A stretch of DNA of 64,000 nucleotides from Nemertoderma westbladi (lineage: Eukaryota > Xenacoelomorpha > Nemertodermatida > Nemertodermatidae), in assembly GCA_032718475.1 (NCBI GenBank), contig JAUCBJ010003773.1:1-64000 (forward strand). The letters run 5' to 3'. The position numbers and the translations under genes were made by a program. Positions 1 through 15,400 of the stretch are shown in pieces (the stretch's first letter is position 1; every line of letters starts with the position of its first letter). The notes below the pieces were generated by a model, which ran no database searches, was not told the DNA's origin, and saw nothing but the letters and a program-made list of their open reading frames with translations.

Positions 1-235
1 TCTTTACCCACGAGGTGCGTCGCTTTTCATTCACACTTATAAAGTGTGATATTTTCATAATATCCGTTTTTTTCTTACTTTTTCCTAATCAACTTGAATT
101 GTAGGCCCCTTATCGACCTATATTAACTATTACGTTTTTTGGATCTAACTTGCTTATTTTTTTATGATATATTCCAATATAATATCGCATACAGTTATTA
201 ATTATTCTTCAACATTGTTGCTCTCTTCACTACAG

Positions 236-482
236 CCATCGCCAGGCAACTGGGACCCGTGGGGTCAGGGGTGCGGCCAGTATCCGAAGTTCGACAGCTC
301 TACGTTTAAACCTCCGATCAGGGAGCGGACTCCGATCGTACGTGACGTCTGTAGCGGCAGGTGTCAGCTCGCCGAGCCGGTGGAGGAATCCCAGACGGTG
401 CGACTCGATGAACCAACAGCGACACGAGAATCTGTCGGTGTTTCTTCGCGAACCGCAGTATTTGCTCCGAGTCCGGCCTATG
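236..482 (+). CDS. Exon 1 in the window (internal exon)
   Basis: The acceptor is CTTCACTACAG at 225-235 and the donor G|GTACAG is at 483. It encodes fragment residues 1-82 plus the first base of Gly83, from PSPGNWDPWGQGCG to APSPAYG. It is much more GC-rich than the flanking introns, as expected for coding DNA. If exon 1 were read on past the donor it would give PAYGTV, close to the PAYDTV near the protein's C-terminus. The open frame continues left of 236 only through low-complexity intron sequence. Confidence 0.82.
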
Positions 483-3400
483 GTACAGTGATTATTATAT
501 TTTATTCTAATTGTCTTATTATAATATATCATAATATTTAATAAAATGAAAAAAAATATTTTGGTCTGAACAATTTGCTCTCACGTTGCAAAATATATTT
601 TCATAATTATTTATTAATGAGTGGTGATGGGCCTTTATGTAAATAATTCACGTCTGCTTTAAGGAACGCCACATACTGTAATTTAACTTCTGCTCTCATT
701 TCGTAGGCCTATTACATATCAGTTCGGTTATATGTGATTTGACACAGTGGGTCTCGGTTATTCAATTAATGTTAGTTCCGCAGTTCTAAATACAATTATA
801 GACACTTTGGGACTCTCCAGGCCACAATTTAAACCACACGGCGTAATGCGATTTTGCCATACTTTCTTCTTGTTAGTGGGAATTTAATTAAATAAATGGC
901 TATGTTTATTCAATCACAACTCAGCCAATCCGCCATTCCAAAATGACTAATAAAAATTAATTCAATTATTTAAGCTAATTTTCAGCAAACTGAAACGGTC
1001 GGAAATACAATTGAACCCTTTTGTACAAAATACTGTATAAGGGAAAAGGGAAGATTGAAACCTAAGGTAATGTATTCTTTGGAGGTTATAACATGGGTAC
1101 CATTCCGGTAATATCATATTCCTTGGACTCACCTAGAAGGCTCCATAGTTACGCCTTGTCTGTCGCTGGTATTGTAACCTTATCTTGTGCCCGCAATAGT
1201 ACTGGTATCCTCTTCTCCAATACTATTTTAGCTAGTTAATTATTTTAGTTAGTATTAAGGGTGTCCCCAAGACAGACTGGCGCCATGGGCGGGTGTCCTC
1301 TTTTGGCTACAAGCTTCATGCTTTTTTTTGTCGAAGTCGGTGTGAAATTATGGAGGATTGCAATTGAGCGGCAATAATCGCGATAATGTAGGTTAATTAC
1401 TGATCGATAACTGTAACAGCGTACGATGCAGATGCTGTTGACAATTACATCCCCTAGTGGTGCTTGCAGATGTATATGTAATGGATTTAAACCTGTAATT
1501 ACGTTTACTTACTTCAAAAATAGCACTTAATTTTACAGGCGCAATTAATTAGATTAATTAATTATGTATCAAATAATTAAATTTCAATTTCAACCCAAAT
1601 AGGTGTTCCTGTACTAGTACGGGACCCCCCACCTCCAAGACCTCCACTGCCTCGACTATATGGGGCAACCAATCATAATCAACCATCTCCTCGTTCGACC
1701 AATCACAATCAACTCCATCATGAAGATATTGAGACAAAATATTACCCAATAACCAATGAATACAGCCCATATGGTAAACCAGGCGCCGGTGCACCAATCA
1801 CAGACCTCGATGGAACTATTAATACTAAAGTGTTTGGTCGCTTCAACAGAGAACAATTTAATGTGAGAAACAATAATAATTACATTTAACTTTATTAACA
1901 ATTAATAATTACTTGTTTCCTGTAATTCATAAACACCTTTAATGAATAACAAGTCAGTGTATAGACATGTTGGCTCAATTCATTTCATACATTCATTCAT
2001 TCATATTTCACAATTGTGCTATTAGGGATTCTGTATTATTATGTAATTTAAACTGTATAGTATTATTTTCTTCACAGGTTACAAAGGATTACACAGGTGA
2101 GCTATTCACATAAAACCCTGATTCAGTGTAATATAAATCATGTTAGTGGATATATAGTGCAATGTGATACATCGCAGATCAATACAATAGCAATGGAAGC
2201 ACTTTACAGTGTGATGATCCTAGTGGCTTTGTTACACGAACGAACGTTAGTGAGTGAGTGAAAATAAAGCCACGAGGATCAGAACACTGTAAAGTACTTC
2301 GCAACAAGTTTGTATGTAGTTTTATTCCAAAATTTTAACTTTACGAAATTATTTTACATATATTATAAGTGATAGAAACTGCACAAATTAAATTAGTTGC
2401 TTTCTAAATAAATGTAAAAATACTAACGGCATTGAGTAATGTCAACGGTACAATTTTGAAATAAAATAAATGTATTTTCATTTATCATAGATTACAAAAA
2501 ACTAGTCAAATTTTTACATTTAAATGTTATGGTGGATTAAATTTTCAAATGTTGGAAGTATATTTCCAATATACTTCATACCTTTGCGATGAATAATTAT
2601 TGACAGTTGATATAAATAATTCAATAGAATGATATTGAAAAAAAATTGTTTGAAAATAAAAGTTATTGCAGTAGTTTAGAGTCAAAGTTACTACCAATAA
2701 TACAGTAATAATTATTGCACACTTTCCAGATCAGGATGTGATAGAAGAAGCGGAGGTAAGACCGGTGATGGAAACCAATGGAATTAATTATGTTACGACC
2801 GAGAAAGTCATAACGAAAGAAAATGCCGAATGCAGTGTCGACTGGATTCGGGGTAAGCTGGACACGAAACGATCAAAAAAGATCAACAACCGTCGACCTG
2901 AACGAAAGATATATTCAGATATAACTAGATGGGTATGTTTGTAGTCATAAAGCGTTGCTATGAATATTACAAGTTTGGCAAATAATATCACTTTAATCCT
3001 CTGAATTGTTCAATTACAACGATTTCGGTACCACCACCATGCTACTTGTAGCGTAGTGGGTGCTATACCAAATATCTATTTACGGATTTCAAAGAAAATC
3101 ACGCCATGGGGGGGGGGGGGGGGGAAGAAATGGTAGAAAGAGTTATATAGGATAATGGTTCTTACCATATTCATTGGGAGAGTTAGAGCATCAAATCATT
3201 AAAAGATTGCCTTATTCCAATTTCATTTGGATGAAATAAAACTTATGTTCAACTTTGGAACACATAACCAAAGGTGACTAACTAGTAAATAAATTGATTT
3301 CAGAGAACAGGTGTGCACGAATGCGATGTTCAGACAAAGGTGCACTACGATGAGAATATTAAACTGGCGGAAGCAAGGGTGGTATCTAAGCAACTCCGTC

Positions 3401-6400
3401 GGGAGATGAGTATGGAAATGACAAAACAGGTACGTTAATTAGAAATAATCCAATTATATGTTAAATATGGTACTTGGTAATGTTTCTTTGAATAAAACAA
3501 TGGAATAAAAAATAAAACAATGGAATCAAATAATAAAACAATAGTGGTGTGGTACAGATTTTTATTACGTGTACAAACTATTAATAGGTGTTTTTATAAT
3601 GTGTGAATCTATCTGTTGGCCTACTATTTACTTTCTGTATCTATTTGTGTGCTATTATTACTTGCTTCCCACACATAGATACTGTTACTATTTGTGTGCT
3701 ACTATTACTTGCTTCCCACACATAGATACTGTTACTATTTGTGTGCTACTATTACTTGCTTCCCACACATAGATACTGTTACTATTTGTGTGCTACTATT
3801 ACTTGCTTCCCACACATAGATACTGTTACTATTTGTGTGCTACTATTATTTGCTTCCCACACATAGATACTGTTACTATTTGTGTGCTACGTTTATTTGC
3901 TTCCCACACATAGATACTGTTACTATTTGTGTGCTACGTTTATTTGCTTCCCACACATAGATACTGTTACTATTTGTGTGCTACTATTACTTGCTTCCCA
4001 CACATAGATACTGTTACTATTTGTGTGCTACTATTACTTGCTTCCCACACATAGATACTGTTACTATTTGTGTGCTACTATTACTTGCTTCCCACACATA
4101 GATACTGTTACTATTTGTGTGCTACTATTATTTGCTTCCCACACATAGATACTGTTACTATTTGTGTGCTACTATTACTTGCTTCCCACACATAGATACT
4201 GTTACTATTTGTGTGCTACTATTACTTGCTTCCCACACATAGATACTGTTACTATTTGTGTGCTACTATTACTTGCTTCCCACACATAGATACTGTTACT
4301 ATTTGTGTGCTACTATTATTTGCTTCCCACACATAGATACTGTTACTATTTGTGTGCTACGTTTATTTGCTTCCCACACATAGATACTGTTACTATTTGT
4401 GTGCTACTATTACTTGCTTCCCACTCATAGATACTGTTACTATTTGTGTGCTACTATTACTTGCTTCCCACACATAGATACTGTTACTATTAGTGTGCTA
4501 CGTTTATTTGCTTCCCACACATAGATACTGTTACTATTTGTGTGCTACTATTACTTGCTTCCCACACATAGATACTGTTACTATTTGTGTGCTACGTTTA
4601 TTTGCTTCCCACACATAGATACTGTTACTATTTGTGTGCTACTATTACTTGCTTCCCACTCATAGATACTGTTACTATTTGTGTGCTACTATTACTTGCT
4701 TCCCACACATAGATACTGTTACTATTAGTGTGCTACGTTTATTTGCTTCCCACACATAGATACTGTTACTATTTGTGTGCTACTATTACTTGCTTCCCAC
4801 ACATAGATACTGTTACTATTAGTGTGCTACGTTTATTTGCTTCCCACACATAGATACTGTTACTATTTGTGTGCTACTATTACTTGCTTCCCACACATAG
4901 ATACTGTTACTATTTGTGTGCTACTATTACTTGCTTCCCACACATAGATACTGTTACTATTTGTGTGCTACGTTTATTTGCTTCCCACACATAGATACTG
5001 TTACTATTAGTGTGCTACGTTTATTTGCTTCCCACACATAGATACTGTTACTATTTGTGTGCTACTATTACTTCCTTCCCACACATAGATACTGTTACTA
5101 TTTGTGTGCTACGTTTATTTGCTTCCCACACATAGATACTGTTACTATTTGTGTGCTACTATTACTTGCTTCCCACACATAGATACTGTTACTATTTGTG
5201 TGCTACTATTACTTGCTTCCCACACATAGATACTGTTACTATTTGTGTGCTACTATTACTTGCTTCCCACACATAGATACTGTTACTATTTGTGTGCTAC
5301 TATTACTTGCTTCCCACACATAGATACTGTTACTATTTGTGTGCTACGTTTATTTGCTCCCCACACATAGATACTGTTACTATTTGTGTGCTACTATTAC
5401 TTGCTTCCCACACATAGATACTGTTACTATTTGTGTGCTACTATTACTTGCTTCCCACACATAGATACTGTTACTATTTGTGTGCTACTATTACTTGCTT
5501 CCCACACATAGATACTGTTACTATTTGTGTGCTACTATTACTTGCTTCCCACACATAGATACTGTTACTATTTGTGTGCTACGTTTATTTGCTCCCCACA
5601 CATAGATACTGTTACTATTTGTGTGCTACTATTACTTGCTTCCCACACATAGATACTGTTACTATTTGTGTGCTACTATTACTTGCTTCCCACACATAGA
5701 TACTGTTACTATTTGTGTGCTACTATTACTTGCTTCCCACACATAGATACTGTTACTATTTGTGTACTACTATTACTTGCTTCCCACACATAGATACTGT
5801 TACTATTTGTGTGCTACGTTTATTTGCTCCCCACACATAGATACTGTTACTATTTGTGTGCTACTATTACTTGCTTCCCACACATAGATACTGTTACTAT
5901 TTGTGTGCTACTATTACTTGCTTCCCACACATAGATACTGTTACTATTTGTGTGCTACTATTACTTGCTTCCCACACATAGATACTGTTACTATTTGTGT
6001 ACTACTATTACTTGCTTCCCACACATAGATACTGTTACTATTTGTGTGCTACGTTTATTTGCTTCCCACTCATAGATACTGTTACTATTTGTGTACTACT
6101 ATTACTTGCTTCCCACACATAGATACTGTTACTATTTGTGTGCTACTATTACTTGCTTCCCACACATAGATACTGTTACTATTTGTGTACTACTATTACT
6201 TGCTTCCCACACATAGATACTGTTACTATTTGTGTACTACTATTACTTGCTTCCCACACATAGATACTGTTACTATTTGTGTGCTACTATTACTTGCTTC
6301 CTCCAACACATAGATACTGTTACTATTTGTGTACTACTATTACTTGCTTCCCACACATAGATACTGTTACTATTTGTGTGCTACTATTACTTGCTTCCCA

Positions 6401-9400
6401 CACATAGATACTGTTACTATTTGTGTACTACTATTACTTGCTTCCCACACATAGATACTGTTACTATTTGTGTGCTACGTTTATTTGCTTCCCACTCATA
6501 GATACTGTTACTATTTGTGTACTACTATTACTTGCTTCCCACACATAGATACTGTTACTATTTGTGTGCTACTATTACTTGCTTCCCACACATAGATACT
6601 GTTACTATTTGTGTACTACTATTACTTGCTTCCCACACATAGATACTGTTACTATTTGTGTACTACTATTACTTGCTTCCCACACATAGATACTGTTACT
6701 ATTTGTGTGCTACGTTTATTTGCTTCGCACACATAGATACTGTTACTATTTGTGTGCTACATTTATTTGCTTCCCACACATAGATACTGTTACTATTTGT
6801 GTGCTACGTTTATTTGCTCCCCACACATAGATACTGTTACTATTTGTGTACTACTATTACTTGCTTCCCACACATAGATACTGTTACTATTTGTGTACTA
6901 CTATTACTTGCTTCCCACACATAGATACTGTTACTATTTGTGTGCTACTATTACTTGCTTCCCACACATAGATACTGTTACTATTTGTGTGCTACGTTTA
7001 TTTGCTTCCCACTCATAGATACTGTTACTATTTGTGTACTACTATTACTTGCTTCCCACACATAGATACTGTTACTATTTGTGTGCTACTATTACTTGCT
7101 TCCCACACATAGATACTGTTACTATTTGTGTGCTACTATTACTTGCTTCCCACACATAGATACTGTTACTATTTGTGTGCTACTATTACTTGCTTCCCAC
7201 ACATAGATACTGTTACTATTTGTGTGCTACGTTTATTTGCTCCCCACACATAGATACTGTTACTATTTGTGTGCTACTATTACTTGCTTCCCACACATAG
7301 ATACTGTTACTATTTGTGTGCTACTATTACTTGCTTCCCACACATAGATACTGTTACTATTTGTGTGCTACTATTACTTGCTTCCCACACATAGATACTG
7401 TTACTATTTGTGTGCTACGTTTATTTGCTTCCCACTCATAGATACTGTTACTATTTGTGTGCTACTATTACTTGCTTCCCACACATAGATACTGTTACTA
7501 TTTGTGTGCTACTATTACTTGCTTCCCACACATAGATACTGTTACTATTTGTGTGTTACTATTACTTGCTTCCCACACATAGATACTGTTACTATTTGTG
7601 TGCTACTATTACTTGCTTCCCACACATAGATACTGTTACTATTTGTGTGCTACGTTTATTTGCTTCCCACTCATAGATACTGTTACTATTTGTGTACTAC
7701 TATTACTTGCTTCCCACACATAGATACTGTTACTATTTGTGTGCTACGTTTATTTGCTCCCCACACATAGATACTGTTACTATTTGTGTGCTACTATTAC
7801 TTGCTTCCCACACATAGATACTGTTACTATTTGTGTGCTACGTTTATTTGCTTCCCACTCATAGATACTGTTACTATTTGTGTGCTACTATTACTTGCTT
7901 CCCACACATAGATACTGTTACTATTTGTGTGCTACGTTTATTTGCTTCCCACACATAGATACTGTTACTATTTGTGTGCTATTATTACTTGCTTCCCACA
8001 CATAGATACTGTTACTATTTGTGTGCTACTATTACTTGCTTCCCACACATAGATACTGGTACTATTTGTGTGCTTCTATTACTTGCTTCCCACACATAGA
8101 TACTGTTACTATTTGTGTGCTACTATTACTTGCTTCCCACACATAGATACTGGTACTATTTGTGTGCTACTATTACTTGCTTCCCACACATAGATACTGT
8201 TACTATTTGTGTGCTACTATTACTTGCTTCCCACACATAGATACTGTTACTATTTGTGTGCTACGTTTATTTGCTTCCCACACATAGATACTGTTACTAT
8301 TTGTGTGCTACGTTTATTTGCTTCCCACACATAGATACTGTTACTATTTGTGTGCTACTATTACTTGCTTCCCACACATAGATACTGTTACTATTTGTGT
8401 GCTACGTTTATTTGCTTCCCACACATAGATACTGTTACTATTTGTGTGCTACGTTTATTTGCTCTGGCTTCCCACACATAGATACTGTTACTATTTGTGT
8501 GCTACTATTACTTGCTTCGCACACATAGATACTGTTACTATTTGTGTGCTACTATTACTTGCTTCCCACACATAGATACTGTTACTATTTGTGTGCTACG
8601 TTTATTTGCTTCCCACACATAGATACTGTTACTATTTGTGTGCTACGTTTATTTGCTCTGGCTTCCCACACATAGATACTGTTACTATTTGTGTGCTACT
8701 ATTACTTGCTTCCTCCAACACATAGATACTGTTACTATTTGTGTGCTACTATTACTTGCTTCCTCCAACACATAGATACTGTTACTATTTGTGTGCTACT
8801 ATTACTTGCTTCCCACACATAGATACTGTTACTATTTGTGTGCTACTATTACTTGCTTCCTCCAACACATAGATACTGTTACTATTTGTGTGCTACTATT
8901 ACTTGCTTCCCACACATAGATACTGTTACTATTTGTGTGCTACGTTTATTTGCTTCCCACACATAGATACTGTTACTATTTGTGTGCTACTATTACTTGC
9001 TTCCTCCAACACATAGATACTGTTACTATTTGTGTGCTACTATTACTTGCTTCCCACACATAGATACTGTTACTATTTGTGTGCTACGTTTATTTGCTTC
9101 CCACACATAGATACTGTTACTATTTGTGTGCTACATTTATTTGCTTCCCACACATAGATACTGTTACTATTTGTGTGCTACTATTACTTGCTTCCTCCAA
9201 CACATAGATACTGTTACTATTTGTGTGCTACTATTACTTGCTTCCCACACATAGATACTGTTACTATTTGTGTGCTACTATTACTTGCTTCCTCCAACAC
9301 ATAGATACTGTTACTATTTGTGTGCTACTATTACTTGCTTCCTCCAACACATAGATACTGTTACTATTTGTGTGCTACTATTACTTGCTTCCTCCAACAC

Positions 9401-12400
9401 ATAGATACTGTTACTATTTGTGTGCTACTATTACTTGCTTCCTCCAACACATAGATACTGTTACTATTTGTGTGCTACGTTTATTTGCTTCCCACACATA
9501 GATACTGTTACTATTTGTGTGCTACTATTACTTGCTTCCTCCAACACATAGATACTGTTACTATTTGTGTGCTACTATTACTTGCTTCCTCCAACACATA
9601 GATACTGTTACTATTTGTGTGCTACTATTACTTGCTTCCTCCAACACATAGATACTGTTACTATTTGTGTGCTACTATTACTTGCTTCCCACACATAGAT
9701 ACTGTTACTATTTGTGTGCTACTATTACTTGCTTCCTCCAACACATAGATACTGTTACTATTTGTGTGCTACTATTACTTGCTTCCCACACATAGATACT
9801 GTTACTATTTGTGTGCTACGTTTATTTGCTTCCCACACATAGATACTGTTACTATTTGTGTGCTACGTTTATTTGCTTCCCACACATAGATACTGTTACT
9901 ATTTGTGTGCTACTATTACTTGCTTCCCACACATAGATACTGTTACTATTTGTGTGCTACTATTACTTGCTTCCCACACATAGATACTGTTACTATTTGT
10001 GTGCTACGTTTATTTGCTTCCCACACATAGATACTGTTACTATTTGTGTGCTACGTTTATTTGCTCTGGCTTCCCACACATAGATACTGTTACTATTTGT
10101 GTGCTACTATTACTTGCTTCCCACACATAGATACTGTTACTATTTGTGTGCTACTATTACTTGCTTCCTCCAACACATAGATACTGTTACTATTTGTGTG
10201 CTACTATTACTTGCTTCCTCCAACACATAGATACTGTTACTATTTGTGTGCTACTATTACTTGCTTCCCACACATAGATACTGTTACTATTTGTGTGCTA
10301 CTATTACTTGCTTCCTCCAACACATAGATACTGTTACTATTTGTGTGCTACTATTACTTGCTTCCCACACATAGATACTGTTACTATTTGTGTGCTACGT
10401 TTATTTGCTTCCCACACATAGATACTGTTACTATTTGTGTGCTACATTTATTTGCTTCCCACACATAGATACTGGTACTATTTGTGTGCTACTATTACTT
10501 GCTTCCCACACATAGATACTGTTACTATTTGTGTGCTACTATTACTTGCTTCCCACACATAGATACTGTTACTATTTGTGTGCTACTATTACTTGCTTCC
10601 CACACATAGATACTGTTACTATTTGTGTGCTACTATTACTTGCTTCCCACACATAGATACTGGTACTATTTGTGTGCTACTATTACTTGCTTCCCACACA
10701 TAGATACTGTTACTATTTGTGTGCTACTATTATTTGCTTCCCACACATAGATACTGTTACTATTTGTGTGCTACTATTACTTGCTTCCCACACATAGATA
10801 CTGGTACTATTTGTGTGCTACTATTACTTGCTTCCCACACATAGATACTGTTACTATTTGTGTGCTACGTTTATTTGCTTCCCACACATAGATACTGTTA
10901 CTATTTGTGTACTTATTACTTGCTTCCTCCAACACATAGATACTGTTACTATTTGTGTGCTACTATTACTTGCTTCCCACACATAGATACTGTTACTATT
11001 TGTGTGCTACTATTACTTGCTTCCCACACATAGATACTGTTACTATTTGTGTGCTACGTTTATTTGCTCTGGCTTCCCACACATAGATACTGTTACTATT
11101 TGTGTGCTACGTTTATTTGCTTCCCACACATAGATACTGTTACTATTTGTGTGCTACTATTACTTGCTTCCCACACATAGATACTGTTACTATTTGTGTG
11201 CTACGTTTATTTGCTTCCCACACATAGATACTGTTACTATTTGTGTACTTATTACTTGCTTCCTCCAACACATAGATACTGTTACTATTTGTGTGCTACT
11301 ATTACTTGCTTCCCACACATAGATACTGTTACTATTTGTGTGCTACGTTTATTTGCTTCCCACACATAGATACTGTTACTATTTGTGTGCTACTATTACT
11401 TGCTTCCCACACATAGATACTGTTACTATTTGTGTGCTACTATTACTTGCTTCCCACACATAGATACTGTTACTATTTGTGTGCTACGTTTATTTGCTTC
11501 GCACACATAGATACTGTTACTATTTGTGTGCTACGTTTATTTGCTTCCCACACATAGATACTGTTACTATTTGTGTGCTACTATTACTTGCTTCCCACAC
11601 ATAGATACTGTTACTATTTGTGTGCTACGTTTATTTGCTCCCCACACATAGATACTGTTACTATTTGTGTGCTACTATTATTTGCTTCCCACACATAGAT
11701 ACTGTTACTATTTGTGTGCTACTATTACTTGCTTCCCACACATAGATACTGTTACTATTTGTGTGCTACTATTACTTGCTTCCCACACATAGATACTGTT
11801 ACTATTTGTGAGCTACGTTTATTTGCTTCGCACACATAGATACTGTTACTATTTGTGTGCTACTATTACTTGCTTCCCACACATAGATACTGTTACTATT
11901 TGTGTGCTACGTTTATTTGCTTCGCACACATAGATACTGTTACTATTTGTGTGCTACTATTACTTGCTTCCCACACATAGATACTGTTACTATTTGTGTG
12001 CTACTATTACTTGCTTCCCACACATAGATACTGTTACTATTTGTGTGCTACGTTTATTTGCTTCGCACACATAGATACTGTTACTATTTGTGTGCTACTA
12101 TTACTTGCTTCCCACACATAGATACTGTTACTATTTGTGTGCTACTATTACTTGCTTCCCACACATAGATACTGTTACTATTTGTGTACTACTATTACTT
12201 GCTTCCCACACATAGATACTGTTACTATTTGTGTGCTACTATTATTTGCTTCCCACTCATAGATACTGTTACTATTTGTGTGCTACGTTTATTTGCTTCC
12301 CACACATAGATACTGTTACTATTTGTGAGCTACGTTTATTTGCTTCCCACACATAGATACTGTTACTATTTGTGTGCTACTATTACTTGCTTCCCACACA

Positions 12401-15400
12401 TAGATACTGTTACTATTTGTGTGCTACTATTACTTGCTTCCCACACATAGATACTGTTACTATTTGTGTGCTACTATTACTTGCTTCCCACACATAGATA
12501 CTGTTACTATTTGTGTGCTACGTTTATTTGCTTCGCACACATAGATACTGTTACTATTTGTGTGCTACTATTACTTGCTTCCCACACATAGATACTGTTA
12601 CTATTTGTGTGCTACTATTACTTGCTTCCCACACATAGATACTGTTACTATTTGTGTGCTACTATTACTTGCTTCCCACACATAGATACTGTTACTATTT
12701 GTGTGCTACTATTACTTGCTTCCCACACATAGATACTGTTACTATTTGTGTACTACTATTACTTGCTTCCCACACATAGATACTGTTACTATTTGTGTAC
12801 TACTATTACTTGCTTCCCACACATAGATACTGTTACTATTTGTGTGCTACGTTTATTTGCTTCCCACACATAGATACTGTTACTATTTGTGTGCTACTAT
12901 TACTTGCTTCCCACACATAGATACTGTTACTATTTGTGTACTACTATTACTTGCTTCCCACACATAGATACTGTTACTATTTGTGTGCTACGTTTATTTG
13001 CTTCCCACACATAGATACTGTTACTATTTGTGTGCTACTATTACTTGCTTCCCACACATAGATACTGTTACTATTTGTGTACTACTATTACTTGCTTCCC
13101 ACACATAGATACTGTTACTATTTGTGTGCTACGTTTATTTGCTTCCCACACATAGATACTGTTACTATTTGTGTGCTACTATTACTTGCTTCCCACACAT
13201 AGATACTGTTACTATTTGTGAGCTACGTTTATTTGCTTCCCACACATAGATACTGTTACTATTTGTGTGCTACTATTACTTGCTTCCCACACATAGATAC
13301 TGTTACTATTTGTGTGCTACGTTTATTTGCTTCCCACACATAGATACTGTTACTATTTGTGTACTACTATTACTTGCTTCCCACACATAGATACTGTTAC
13401 TATTTGTGTGCTACGTTTATTTGCTTCCCACACATAGATACTGTTACTATTTGTGTGCTACTATTACTTGCTTCCCACACATAGATACTGTTACTATTTG
13501 TGTGCTACTATTACTTGCTTCCCACACATAGATACTGTTACTATTTGTGTGCTACTATTACTTGCTTCCCACACATAGATACTGTTACTATTTGTGTGCT
13601 ACTATTACTTGCTTCCCACACATAGATACTGTTACTATTTGTGTGCTACTATTACTTGCTTCCCACACATAGATACTGTTACTATTTGTGTACTACTATT
13701 ACTTGCTTCCCACACATAGATACTGTTACTATTTGTGTGCTACGTTTATTTGCTTCCCACACATAGATACTGTTACTATTTGTGAGCTACGTTTATTTGC
13801 TTCGCACACATAGATACTGTTACTATTTGTGTGCTACGTTTATTTGCTTCCCACACATAGATACTGTTACTATTTGTGTGCTACGTTTATTTGCTTCCCA
13901 CACATAGATACTGTTACTATTTGTGAGCTACGTTTATTTGCTTCCCACACATAGATACTGTTACTATTTGTGAGCTACGTTTATTTGCTTCCCACACATA
14001 GATACTGTTACTATTTGTGTGCTACTATTACTTGCTTCCCACACCTAGATACTGTTACTATTTGTGTGCTACTATTACTTGCTTCCCACACATAGATACT
14101 GTTACTATTTGTGTGCTACGTTTATTTGCTTCGCACACATAGATACTGTTACTATTTGTGAGCTACTATTACTTGCTTCCCACACATAGATACTGTTACT
14201 ATTTGTGTGCTACGTTTATTTGCTTCCCACACATAGATACTGTTACTATTTGTGTGCTACTATTACTTGCTTCCCACACATAGATACTGTTACTATTTGT
14301 GTGCTACGTTTATTTGCTTCCCACACATAGATACTGTTACTATTTGTGTGCTACTATTACTTGCTTCCCACACATAGATACTGTTACTATTTGTGTGCTA
14401 CTATTACTTGCTTCCCACACATAGATACTGTTACTATTTGTGTGCTACTATTACTTGCTTCCCACACATAGATACTGTTACTATTTGTGTGCTACGTTTA
14501 TTTGCTTCCCACACATAGATACTGTTACTATTTGTGTGCTACGTTTATTTGCTTCGCACACATAGATACTGTTACTATTTGTGTGCTACGTTTATTTGCT
14601 TCCCACACATAGATACTGTTACTATTTGTGTGCTACGTTTATTTGCTTCCCACACATAGATACTGTTACTATTTGTGTGCTACTATTACTTGCTTCCCAC
14701 ACATAGATACTGTTACTATTTGTGTGCTACTATTACTTGCTTCCCACACATAGATACTGTTACTATTTGTGTGCTACGTTTATTTGCTTCCCACACATAG
14801 ATACTGTTACTATTTGTGTGCTACGTTTATTTGCTTCGCACACATAGATACTGTTACTATTTGTGTGCTACTATTACTTGCTTCCCACACATAGATACTG
14901 TTACTATTTGTGTGCTACTATTACTTGCTTCCCACACATAGATACTGTTACTATTTGTGTGCTACGTTTATTTGCTTCCCACACATAGATACTGTTACTA
15001 TTTGTGTGCTACGTTTATTTGCTTCCCACACATAGATACTGTTACTATTTGTGTGCTACTATTACTTGCTTCCCACACATAGATACTGTTACTATTTGTG
15101 TGCTACTATTACTTGCTTCCCACACATAGATACTGTTACTATTTGTGTGCTACGTTTATTTGCTTCCCACACATAGATACTGTTACTATTTGTGTGCTAC
15201 GTTTATTTGCTTCGCACACATAGATACTGTTACTATTTGTGTGCTACTATTACTTGCTTCCCACACATAGATACTGTTACTATTTGTGAGCTACGTTTAT
15301 TTGCTTCGCACACATAGATACTGTTACTATTTGTGTGCTACTATTACTTGCTTCCCACACATAGATACTGTTACTATTTGTGTGCTACGTTTATTTGCTT

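Noticed and set aside
230-532. Minus-strand 100-codon frame
   Set aside because: Mirror of the plus-strand exon at 236-482, which has matching splice phases.
1558-1901. Two minus-strand frames of about 80 codons
   Set aside because: Antisense shadows of the 1603-1862 exon.
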